Made by a program: the position numbers and the translations under genes
The notes under the pieces: generated by a model
What the model was told of the DNA's origin: nothing
The model's input: only the letters and a program-made list of their open reading frames with translations
Database searches by the model: none
NCBI GenBank assembly: GCA_013365325.1
Contig: JABVXV010000026.1
Coordinates: 370,161-434,160, forward strand
Origin: Dipetalonema caudispina
Taxonomy: Eukaryota > Nematoda > Chromadorea > Rhabditida > Onchocercidae
Direction of reading: 5' to 3'
Length of the DNA: 64,000 nucleotides
Part shown: piece by piece, positions 11,201 to 22,471 of the stretch
Layout: each line of letters opens with the position of its first letter
How positions within the stretch are numbered: position 1 is the stretch's first letter

Positions 11201-14200
11201 TGCAGTGTGCAAGGATGAGTCAGACAGACGTGTAGTAATTTTTGAAAATGTGTTACCAGCAGATATAAACAATCCTTGGTTTTACACTGCACTTTTACGT
11301 TGTAAGCGAGTTATTATGGAGTTCCCGCTGTCAGCTGGGAAAATTGATGCGGATTTTAATCATTTGTATGGGTAGGTGTTGTTTCTCAGAATTTTACTGT
11401 AATATAATGACTAGTCACTTTGGAAAGATCTCTTCAAGAAATCCAAGAGTCTTGTAATTTTTCTAGTATCTTATGATGTTTATTTCAGACGAATTGAAGC
11501 ATATTTTCAAAGTGATCATCCCATTGCATACTGCGCTGTCAACAATCTCGTTCATATACGGACTGGCGCACATCGGGTGAAAATCTATTTACCGCAAAGT
11601 AAAGTTTTATTTTTTATCTATCAGAAACAGAAGAAATTTTGTTGCAAAATCCGGATTTATGTTTATTTGCGTGTTCCCTGCATCTATTCCCCACAGATTT
11701 TTCCTCATCACGATTCGGAACGTGCTGCTGATAACTTTATCTGTTAACTCATTATCGACATTTGTGTCTTTCGTTTACAAACTTTTAGCTTTGTAAGTAA
11801 ATATCAAGCCTCAGATTTCATGCTACTGTAATTATTGGATAATTTGTCCATAATTCCTGTCATGAAAGTTTTTTTGATGATTCAGTAGAATTTAGAATTT
11901 AGGTCTTTATGGTTATTTGACTTTAAATGAAGCATTATTAAATTTTGCTTGTTCGACATCATTTCCTCCTTATTTTCTTCTTTATCTTTATTTTCTTTTC
12001 TGCAGTGTGTTGCAATTTTAGCCAAATGGGTGCGAAAATATAAGGAAATACTGGAAAGTCGTTTGGGTCGAATGCGAGAACCGATGGAAAGCATGCGTTA
12101 TTTGATCGTAAAACCTGTGAGTGACGAAGTAACGGAGAAGCAAATTCGTGAAACTTGTTTTAAGAATTATCCGATTGAAAATATACGTTTTGAAAGGGAT
12201 ATGTTAGGGTAAGTGCAAAACCCCATATAGTTTAGTATTTCAGCTTTTTTCTAAATTAATTTGCTTATAGCTAGACACGGTAACAGTATATAAATTTTAA
12301 AACCAATCAGTTTGACAATAGCGTATTCTTGTCTTACTTAAAGATCTAAGATGCGTATGTTGTGGTGATTTAGCAGAAGCTTGTGATACTATATGTAAGT
12401 TTCACTTCAACTTTACAGGCAGCGTATGGCTGTTTTGTTGTTTCCAACTGCTCGGGAAGCTGTAGCAGCGCATTCTAATAATGATTTTGTTCATATTGGG
12501 GCACGAAATTTGTCGAGTAATTATGTCAAAGTATATTTCCCAAATGGTAAGTCATTCATAATGAGAAACATGTGATAATGTGGCGTATAATGTTGTGATC
12601 AGTAGTAAAGTTGGCAATTGTTCTTAGTTTTACTTTTCTCCACATGTTATTACAAAGGTATGGCATAGTATTATATTGGTATAATGTTGAATGAGATTCA
12701 GTTCATAAAGACGGAAGTCAGTTCTCGAGTCATTTAATACTGTCAGTAATTCGTTTAACAATAATTTATACTGTTTGGGATCCCCTTATGACAATAAATT
12801 GTTCTTTCCTAGAATCTCAGAAATCCTGGATGTCCTTCATGGATTGTTGGTTGGGATGAAGAAATTCCTTCTATTTGTGGCATCTATCATTTTTATAGTC
12901 TATTTTTGAGAAGATTTTCAAATTTTCTTTTTTCAACCGTAGTTTTCTTAGGAGATCTGCCTCTTAAAAAGGGATTTTGTTTAGTTTTAACAAATTTTCA
13001 GTGGATTTCCACGGCTGGGATCGGCTTATTGTACCTACACCAGAAACCGATATGTATTGTTTGTTAACCTACAAAGAATTCATCTCATATACGCAGTCCA
13101 AAAAAATTGAACAGGAACAGGAAAAATTATCCAAGGCATCGGTAACGATAGAAACTAAGCAGACCCGAAGTGATACTGCAAAAACGTTGCAAGAACGAAA
13201 GCGTGAATTGGAAATGGAACGAGAAAAAGATATTGTCGAAAGCGGTGGTGGTAATAATACTGATGGTAATGCTGCACGTAGTTGTGAGAGCATCAAACCG
13301 GCTGAGAAAAATGCTGGCATGAGAAATCTGCAGTCAAAACCAACGTTTCCAAAAAAAGGTCAGTCATCCGGTGATGCGAAAAGAATAGCAGAGGATGACG
13401 GTGGTGGACCGTCTCGAAAACGGCGAAGGTTAATCATTTAAAAATTTATATGTGTGCGATTATGAATTCGCTTACCAGACAAAAGGAATCAGAAATATTT
13501 AGCGTATATTGTTAACATAGGAAATCTTTGTCGAAATCGAAAGAAATTCTGCGATTCCAAAATTTTACAAGTATTTAAGTAGCTGTTATTTTAGCAGTTT
13601 TTTAGAAGTCCGTTTCTTTTACAGAGCAGGCCGCTATAGAAGACGACGATATAGTCGATCCGATTCATTTCGATCGATTCCATCGTATTCAATGCCACCA
13701 GCTCCACCGCGTTATGGAGGAGGCTACAGAGTGGAACCGTATGTTTTTTTATTCGAAAAAAAAAAAAAAACAAAAACACTGTTTTAATCTTACATGTTGC
13801 ATTTACTCCAGATTTTATTGTTCCATTTCAATATCTTGCTTTTATTCCGCTAACTTTTGTGTGAAGCACAACTTTATTACTTAACCGATTCAGTCACTCA
13901 CTTACCTTGGGAAGGAGAACACCTTTATATATCGAAGGCTGCTGTTATCTCTTCGCTTGTCAACATTGTTGTTTGCTAAGCAGGCAAAGTTAAGAGTCGG
14001 TATCATTTCAGTTGGAGACGTCCACCACAGCCAGCTCCATATCCATATGGCAATGCTTTCGATTCATATGGTTACGCAGATGCCAGGCGAAGGAAACCAC
14101 TGGGCAAATTACCCGTGATGGACGTTGCTGTAACGGATGTGGCTCCGCCTCCTCCACGTCCCGCTGTTCCATGTAATGCTAATTTTTCGTACTTTTTCTT

Positions 14201-15933
14201 TTTTTTTATTAAATATAAGTTATTTGACAAACTAGCAGAAGAATAATTAGAAAGCACGGAGATCCGGAGGTTCAAAGTTCAACTTGAGTTCGTGCATTAC
14301 AGTATCCATTTATGTTCAAACGCTTCATCATTTCTTATTCACTTGCAAATTATTCTTTATCAATGATACGGAGAGAAGAAATACATGAGTATTACATATA
14401 TGCTTTTCTTTATTTTAATCAGTTTTTTTTATCCATCAATTTTAGTGAGTGGTGTTATGGAGCGCAGAAAAGAAATGGATTTGCAAGAACACATTTTACG
14501 TCAACAAAAAGTTATTGAGTAAGTTTTGCAGGTTTTCTTTTTTATGTCTAATTTCATGCTTACATTTTCTCCACTCCTACAGAACAGTACCTTGTTGTCG
14601 TTGAAACAACATGATTCGTATATTCATTGAGCGTGTGTTCTGCTCTTCTGGATCAGGCAGGTTTCATGGTTCTTTAATTTTAGATATTTTAAAAGTATTC
14701 ATAAATCTCATCCCTTTCTCCTTGCTTGGTTCTGCAGATCTCATTTCGTATCTTACTACGTTCTGATTTTCAGGCTGAAATTATAAATTCACTTTAGTCT
14801 TCTGGAAAATTCAGAAAGAAGCTCAAGTTCGAAAAAAATTACAAAGATTGAACTTTTCCATTTTTTTGGGAATGAATGACTGTCTCTGTATCTGTGATTC
14901 ACTGCGTCGTATTTTGAAGTTGATTTGAAAATTTCTTTCCAAGTTTTTAATTATTTATAGCGATCTTGCGAAAAAGTTGTCTACACAAAACACTGCACCG
15001 GATTATATGAGACGTCTAGAAACGAATGATCCGTACGCAGTTGTGCAAGCACCATCAACATCATCGTTACCAGCAGCAAGTACCACGAGTAAGATGCCAG
15101 CCTGGGTTACACCGTCGATGTAAGTCCCGAAATCCTCCCTTCGCTGAATGCAGAACTTTGATACGGTAAACCGTTTCGTTTGCACTGCCTATCAGATGTT
15201 TTTAATCAAAAACTTTAGGACTTCAATACTCTGATTCCTTTTCAATGGCAAATAAGCGTTATGAGGCAAAAAGGTAGAGGGAAAGTTAAGCAAGATAAAG
15301 AAGTGAGAGAGGAGGAGAGAGAAAGAACAATTAAATAATGGAATTAGAAAGATAAAAATTGTCACTATTTATATCTCTTCAGATTGGTCTTTCAGTATTA
15401 AGACTTAGTAATTAGTCCCGTCCACATATCCTCTGTATTGTTATTATTCGGGAAGAACAATGAAGAATGAAGCATTTTTGACTTATAGTTTAGGTCTTGA
15501 ACTTAAAACTTCGAACTTGGGCATGAGATTCGAAAACAGTATGATTAATCGCATAAACATTACATATTAATTGATGTTAACCAACCTTTCCTCTTATAAT
15601 TCATTTACCTGCTTGATAAATAATATAATTAACCTTTAAATTGGGAATGCTAGGGAAAGATTCCGGAACTAAACTCATGACGTCTGGTAGGCTGTGCAGT
15701 TGTTATTATTATAAAAAGAAATAGGTTGAAAGGAATAATAAAGTAGAAGTGAAAAAAGAAAAAACATTAGGTTGTCGAAATCAAAAAAGAGCAAGAGATA
15801 AGAAAATATTCTTGGTCTGTATATGCAAATTTGAGTTTTCCAAAAGCTTACTGATGAAACAGAATTTTCAACCTTTAGATATACTCAACCACAAGGTGGC
15901 AACTCTGCTGAAGCATATGAAGCATGGCGATGA
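8235..15933 (+). CDS. Large protein with tandem RRM-like domains and Arg/Ser/Pro-rich tail
   Basis: About 16 exons: 8235-8450, 8649-8676, 8738-8832, a tentative 9288-9320, 9773-10139, 10716-10922, 11206-11371, 11489-11598, 12022-12208, 12419-12546, 13002-13428, 13625-13738, 14012-14172, 14446-14518, 14961-15119, 15879-15933. All phases agree and give about 841 residues; only 8832-9773 is uncertain. An acceptor-like CTTACAG lies 17 bases before the ATG. Two related domains (about 324-406 and 433-512) look like degenerate RRMs: beta1 RRVVIFENV and RYLIVKPV, RNP1-like QRMAVLLFP, both ending in V-K-x-Y-(L/F)-P. An acidic Val/Glu-rich linker precedes them. After them come a Glu/Lys/Arg-rich, probably helical stretch, an RKRRR-like basic site, an RYRRRRYSRSDSFRS segment and a Pro/Tyr-rich tail. 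The make-up suggests a nuclear RNA-binding or splicing-associated protein, which is inference. I do not recognise an orthologue. AATAAA at 16290-16295. Confidence 0.75.
8966..8990. repeat. Poly-T tract
   Basis: Run of 25 T in an intron of the RRM-like gene. A simple homopolymer. Confidence 0.9.
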
Positions 15934-16289
15934 AATCTGGAGAATAACGCTTTTTTTAGATGTGGCATATTTCCCATTCTTGTTTCCCTATCATTCTTTT
16001 AAATTTTACAATTGGATTCAGTTATAGTTTTCCTTTTTGCCGTTGTTGTTTTAGTTTTCTGAAATGTATTTTTTCTACTTTTGCTGCGATCTCATTTCAA
16101 CTGATACATTTTCTAAACAGCGTTTTTTCGTATTAATTTTGAAAATTTTGTGCAAAAGAAATGAAACCTTGTTAAAGGCTGGTTTGCTAATGCTTTGATG
16201 AACAAAATTTTTCATTACAGAATATTATTATACTTGATGGGGTGGTAGCAATTAATTTCTTTATTTTTTAAGAATCTTTCATAAATTTG

Positions 16290-16295
16290 AATAAA
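16290..16295 (+). promoter_or_regulatory. AATAAA polyadenylation signal
   Basis: AATAAA about 357 bases after the stop of the RRM-like gene. It is the only clear candidate before the poly-T block. Confidence 0.4.
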
Positions 16296-16318
16296 CTACT
16301 TGATGTATATTGTATATG

Positions 16319-16436
16319 TTTTTTTTTTTTTTTTTTTTTTTTTTGTCACTCTCACTCTCTCCTTTCTCTGTTACATGTTTTATTATGTTAATAACTTAAT
16401 GAAATAGAAGGAAAAACGGGAGGAGAGAGAGAGAGG
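16319..16436. repeat. Poly-T plus inverted CT/GA microsatellite
   Basis: A run of 26 T (16319-16344) is followed by a CT-rich stretch (about 16348-16366) and, about 60 bases on, a GA-rich stretch (about 16421-16436). The CT and GA parts are complementary and could form a hairpin. Confidence 0.7.
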
Positions 16437-17099
16437 TGGTTTGAGATTGTATCAGTAAGAAAGAACACTGTAAACCTTGTGAGTGTGCTCAAAAAATTTT
16501 GTTTGCCGGTTTGGCAATGTCTAGAATGATTGAACGAAGTAGGTTATACTCACAAATATCATTCAAATCATTCATTCCATTTGCTAAAGAAATGGAATAT
16601 AATATCCTTATGAGACAAATCAATGAAATTGTCATAGTCTACTTTCAATAAAAATAGCAGAACCAGGGATATATATATAAGGTACATGTGGATATCTGAC
16701 GATCTTTGTGTAATGACCTTGTTGCTGTTAAAAGGAAAATAATAACTTTAGCTCTTCACTTTGTTTCAAATCGTTTTCTTATATCAGTATTTTATGGTCA
16801 TTTCATTTGTATTGCTATAAGAGATTAGCTATGTTATGTGTCAAGCATTATCACACTTTTGACAAGTGAATTTGCATGGATATCCTAGGGATTTGCATCG
16901 GTATTTGTTGTCCGGGATATAGTAGTAAGGACCAATGTCAAAATTCAAAGCTAAATATTAGTTTAGTCATTCCTAAGGTAGCAATGTTCGACCATATTTT
17001 GCTCCTACATTGAAAAGCGTATAGAATAAGTATTATTTATTTCCAGTTTTTTTCCCCACAAACTCTGAGAAATCAGGAAAGATGGCTAGGTGTTGAAGA

Positions 17100-19501
17100 T
17101 CACATGAGTAAGTCTGGAGGTAGATCTTTTGGCCATAGATATGAATCACGGGTACCTTTTCGTTGTACTGAAAGAGTAGAAATGTATGCAGCACGTCGGA
17201 TCTGCTCTTTTAACTCCAGTTCAGGTCGTTTCACAAGAAAATACGCAAATGCGCCACAGAAACTATCTCCAGCACCCTGTAAAGGTTTCACAATTTTGGT
17301 AGATACTTAAGAGTGTTGGGAAATAAGCAAACTTCATATAAGAATATACGTTTTGCGAATGCTTACTGTAGTTTCAACAACTTTAACTGTTGGTACCGTT
17401 ACGTGACCTGAATCGCCCTTTTTACTAGCATATGTAACACCCTTCGCTCCAAGTGTTAAAATAACGATTAGTGGACCAGCTTCCAATAATTTTATAGCAA
17501 TTTTTCGGGCATCTTCAACAGATTCAACATGCTGATTTGCGAGATATTCTGTCTAAAATAATACAAAAATTTGGAAAATGCAATATAGGAAAGTTCAGGG
17601 TCAGAAAAAGTTTTTTGAAGGATAACAGGCGTGGGAGTAGGATATGTGATGGCAGTCGCAATTAATGGCATGTTTGAAAATGTATTGAATTTTAAAATTC
17701 TTTCTTTTGAAAAATTTTTGACCTTTACTTTGTCATGAGTCATATTTGGTCCAACATCAAGTACATTAAAGCGTTACGTATTAGCTAATTTCATACATTC
17801 TTCGAAGTCATTTATCATTTACTATTGTTAAACAAGTACTAGGTCACAATCAAGATAACTGAGATCCACAGTTAATCATTCAACCTACCTCGATTTCATT
17901 TGCGCATAATATATCCACCAATTTTAAAATACTTTTAGCGAAAGTCTCTTCAACTGGAGCATAATTCAAAAATGTTTGCACTAGAAATATATTCAATTTC
18001 TTTTTCAAGTTCTCGATTTCGAATCTTTTGAAGGTTTGGGAACATTGGGATTAAAGTTATTTTGAAATTTGATACTGTTATTCACTTATTCAATATAATC
18101 ATTTTTAGACCTAATTGATTCATTTTAACAAAAAGCCGAACCATTACGCTTCCTGGCTAATTCAAATATTCGTCTCACGGATTCATAGGCTGTTTCGTTT
18201 TGACAAAGTACTAATTTTGCAGAAGCGACAACTTCCTCCAGTTCGTCAATTCTAGATGATAAAGATTCCAGATTTGCGCCCGGTGCAATCACTATCGAAT
18301 TTTGACCTCAAATTTCGAGAATAAATTGTAAAAGAAAGAAGATTGAAAGGAGGGAAATTTCACTATTATAATTTCTTGTGCAGAATTCAGAAGAAGAAAC
18401 CGTAAAATAAGAAGCTTTATTACTGGAAAAGGTATATAGAAAGGAACGTTAATCCGACAAACCTTACCGTCCTTTGTAACAATTACTGTGGAGCAACCAG
18501 TTTGCTCTTTGTCACTAACGTCAATATATTCAGTATTAACGCCGAAAGTTCTTAGACTCTCCACATTACTTGCACCAAACACATCTTTGCCAACCTTAAT
18601 TAAATAAGATACAATTATGATCGTTAAGACAAACTTCTAAAACTGATTTCATGCCTTTCAATCGCAAATTTTTGAATACTGTATAAATTGAGAATTTGAA
18701 ATAAAATATCTGAATGAGGAAGCTTTTAAGATTGTATAATTTAGGTAGACTTAACATTTAATCATTTAATTACAAAGTGCAAAATGTACCATTTCCATAT
18801 GTGAATTTTAATATCATCTTTTCACTTCTTTCCTTTCAAAAAAACATGGAACACTGGCGTGAATAACACGTACCGTCCTACGATAATACTACAACCATAT
18901 TGCTTATATTGCATTTTTTTCTTGTGATAAAATAAATCAATCATTTACCCTTCCGATCATGCATACTGTAGCACCTAACATAGCAGCTTGAGCAGCTTGA
19001 TTAGCACCTTTTCCTCCTGGTGATGTTGCAAATGTACCTCTTACAGTTTCACCTGGTCGTGGATATTGATTGGTGTAACTTAAAAAGCTTCAATGAGTCT
19101 TTATTTTTTTTCTTTTTTTTTTGGTAGAAAAGATGAAGGTGGAATAAGTTCGGGAGAGGAAAAGGAAAGGAATGGTATGATTTAATATTTAGTGAAAAAC
19201 TTTTGAAAGAAGCAATTATCGGAAACATGACATGGATGTGAACCTCCCGATAAGGAAAGATTACGATTTCCGTTTATCATTACTGCTATCACTTAAGCTA
19301 TTTCATTTAAGATTGTTAAAGATAGCTTATTAGCTAGTTGTTACCTCAAACTAACATCTTAAATTTTTGCAATTACCACAGTTCTGCTTCGGTGCTACAA
19401 AATCTTATTTTGTACTTCATTCTTTCAGAAATTTTTTTTAATTTTTGAACTTGCCTTATTAAATCTTGAACAATACTTCCATAAACAATAATATCAGCCA
19501 T
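17100..19501 (-). CDS. Ribokinase (PfkB family)
   Basis: Phosphorylates D-ribose to ribose 5-phosphate with ATP, feeding the pentose phosphate and nucleotide pathways in the cytosol. Seven exons on the minus strand: 19455-19501, 18949-19078, 18468-18594, 18148-18306, 17889-17980, 17367-17552, 17100-17276, giving 305 residues (human RBKS is about 320). PfkB signature 1 is seen as [17 protein letters not shown] (about 36-52), and signature 2 as [11 protein letters not shown] (248-258) with the catalytic base Asp251. [19 protein letters not shown] and VETTGAGDS match the sugar- and ATP-binding lobes. Intron 1 uses a GC donor (AG|GCAAGT). The short leader after an acceptor-like site at about 19529 holds an out-of-frame ATG that overlaps the start. 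Intron 5 contains a decayed copy of exon 4/5 coding sequence. The enzyme looks intact. Confidence 0.93.
17722..17866 (-). pseudogene. Decayed duplicate of ribokinase exon 4/5 sequence inside an intron
   Basis: In the intron between 17889 and 17552 the minus strand, read straight through, gives LDCDLVLV, three stop codons, [12 protein letters not shown], a stop, RFNVLDVGP. This follows the order and spacing of the ribokinase segment AKLVLCQ...[13 protein letters not shown]...TFLNYAP encoded by exons 4 and 5. Internal stops mean it cannot be used as it stands. It spans the exon 4/5 junction without an intron. Confidence 0.5.
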
Positions 19502-20954
19502 ATTGCATACAATATTTCACAATTTTTCCTGAATGGCAAAAATCTGAAGAAACAGGAAAATATAATACATCTTTTACTGAATAATAAGAAATCCGAAAAA
19601 AAAAAAACAGATAATAGTGAATACTTTGCCCATCAAAATTATGAATTTTCAAAAATTTTGCTACTATTTTTCTCCTTGACAGGAAAACAGAAGCCGAATT
19701 CCGTTGGAATGTGAAATTTCTATGCCATTCAAATCTGAGTTTAAATCATTCGATTCAAGTCATGCGGTAAAGGACGAGAAGGGTCGTTCGATATATTTTA
19801 GTTTTTAGTTAAAAAGAGTTAGAAAAGAATAAAATTCATGAAAGATAATTAGAATGGCATAGGAAAACTCGAAAAACTGGAACTTAGCGGAAGTTGGAAT
19901 TCATTTCAAACCGCATTATGAAACTCTTCCCACCTTTTTCTTTTCTCCACTCTAAATGATATGAATTTAATTAATAGAGAAAGTAGCAATTTGGAAATGC
20001 GACGTTTCAAGAGATAATCAAACTAAATAACAATGTTATTTACTTTCATATTTATGCAAATTTTGGCACGCATTTAATTTCTTTGTAAATTTGAATATTT
20101 TGTACAATATTATCGGCTTCAATTTTTGGGTAATTCAGAATAATTCTTATACTTTCCCATATTTTGCTGCGATGATTGCACAATAAGGTAAATAAATAAC
20201 GGTAAGCTTATTATGACAATAAATCTTCATCAATTTGTTAACTTTTCCAATACACTTTAAATACACTTTAAATATGCTAATTGTTTTAGTCAACCTACAA
20301 GTGCTACATGTTACGATAATAATTTTTTAATTATTTTTAAAATAATGCGTGAACAAAAAAAAAAAATTTTTTCTTTAAATGAATGGTAAATGATATAATT
20401 TTACATTTGTTGATAATGAAAACACTTCAACTAATATTCTAAATATGCGATATTTTTCATAATTACTTATATTTCGTCATTATTATCAATTTATTTGTTT
20501 AGTTTTGCAAGCGAAAATTTTCCCCTCAACTATAATTAAATCATATTATTTCTACATTAACTTTAATCTATCATCTTTACATTTTTGGATTTTGAATTTC
20601 TGACAAACGGTTTGGCAAATTTCCTACTTAACTTATCTGCAAATTATACTTTTCTGAAAATATCAAAAATTACCATATCGAAATTTAGCAAATTTAAGTT
20701 GAGTATTAAATGAGAGCAGGAGAAATTTTGCTTTTTACAACTTGACAAACAAGTTTAAATTAGTATGGGCAATATGAAATACTAACCAACGATTACTTTT
20801 TATATAAGAGTAATCAAATGAAAATCAATTTTATCAAGTAATAAACAATAGTAACTAATCATATAAGCTTCACAGATATGAATTGATAGCTTATAACATT
20901 TCTTGTCTTATCAACTAAAAAATAAATAAAATTACTGATATTGATAAGAAATAT

Positions 20955-20982
20955 GAGAAGAGAAGAGAAGAGAAGAGAAGAG
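20955..20982. repeat. GAGAA pentanucleotide microsatellite
   Basis: About 5.6 perfect tandem copies of GAGAA. Confidence 0.9.
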
Positions 20983-21892
20983 TGAGGAATGCATTAAGTA
21001 CAAAAGAAGAATGATGAAAACTAATGAAATGTTAGATGTTGATACATTGAAAAATCAACCACTAAAGCAATGTTTTCTCTTTGGCGATCCTTTTTTTTAT
21101 TACTTCACCTTTGACAAATTTTTTTGTTTTAAGTTACAGCGTTCATTGCATTTATTCGATAAAATTAATAGTTTTCTTTTAATTTATTTATTAAATAATT
21201 AATCACTAAATATTTCCTCTATCTCAATCATTTGATTTCATCAATTAGTTTCAATTCTAAGTATTTGAAAATTTGATTTATTGGTCAAGAAATTTCCGTT
21301 TTTAAAACTGACAAATTAATAAAATCTTCAAGTTTCAAAAAGTTTCTATCTCATATTAAATTATTGCTCTCTGAGTTTTCGTTTTCTTTCTTATATTTTT
21401 AAAAATTTGGATGGTTAATTTTTGATATCAATTGTGAAAGAAATCAAAAAATTAAAACATTCTATGTTTTAATTTCAATCTTATATTCTTCTTATCATTG
21501 GAAAATATTTTTAGTCATTTTATTTCGACCTGCATTAAAATTAATTATAATTTTGATTAAATTTAATCAATCCATCAAAGTTATAAATTATTTCAAAAGA
21601 GTGAAAATATGAAAGTGTAAGAATAAAATTTTTCAGTCAAAATAATAGTGAGAGAAAAACGATGCAGATTGGAGCGGTATTATTCATTTTGTTGAAAATT
21701 TGCGATGATTCAATGATTCCTCTTTCCCTAATTGTACCATATTCACTCGAAATATCGCAAGTCTATAATTGTAGTTTATCGTTGTAACAAGGATGATTAC
21801 ATATTATAGTTAATTATAATGAATTTAGCCGAAATATAAGGATGTGCATAGTATCCTTCCACATAAGATCACGCATAATTAATCATAACAAC

Positions 21893-21916
21893 AGAGAGAG
21901 AGAGAGAGAGAGAGAG
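21893..21916. repeat. AG dinucleotide microsatellite
   Basis: Twelve perfect tandem AG units. Confidence 0.9.
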
Positions 21917-22471
21917 AATCATTTATGATTCATTTATTCCAACGATATGAGCATCACGCTTAGAATTTATCACATCGTATGTTAATCAAATGAAATTATT
22001 GAGATTTATTCAGTTGTAAAATAAAAATAAGTAAGAAGTAAATACGAATAATAATGCGGTTGATATGATAAAATAATAAGATTTGAAGCATTTTTGAATA
22101 AATTAATTTTATTTACAAATATAAGATTAAAATAATTACATTTAAGCAATAACAACATTGCAGTTAACAAAAATCATAGTAATTGGTAAGACACAAAATA
22201 TATTAATAAAATTCAGAGGTTAGATTTCTTTTTGAAGAAGAAAAAGAGGGAGAGGAAAACAAAGTGAAGTTTCCAAATATTAGGAAGTGAAGAAAAACAA
22301 CAAGTGGCTGATTAATGAATTATTTCAATGATTACATATAATTTAAATATTAGCAAATAATTTAATCTTGGCTACTGTTATTGTACTGTCAACGAGTAAG
22401 ATAGCACTGATAAATTCGATGGAACTCATTTTTAAATCAAAATGTTAAAATACAATAACTCCTTAGAATTA

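Larger units (their letters stand above)
15934..17099. other. Intergenic region between convergent genes
   Basis: Lies between the RRM-like gene (+) and ribokinase (-), which converge. Holds AATAAA at 16290-16295 (+), a poly-T/CT/GA low-complexity block at 16319-16436, and near 17036 a TTTATT that would serve as the minus-strand polyA signal for ribokinase. No gene seen. Confidence 0.6.
19502..22471. other. Intergenic region, AT-rich
   Basis: About 3 kb between the ribokinase start and the receptor gene end. Nothing resembling an exon was found. It holds a GAGAA pentanucleotide repeat (20955-20982) and an AG dinucleotide repeat (21893-21916). Confidence 0.6.

Noticed and set aside
19466..19714. 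82-codon plus-strand ORF over the ribokinase start
   Set aside because: Lys/Asn/Ile-rich chance frame overlapping the first ribokinase exon on the other strand.
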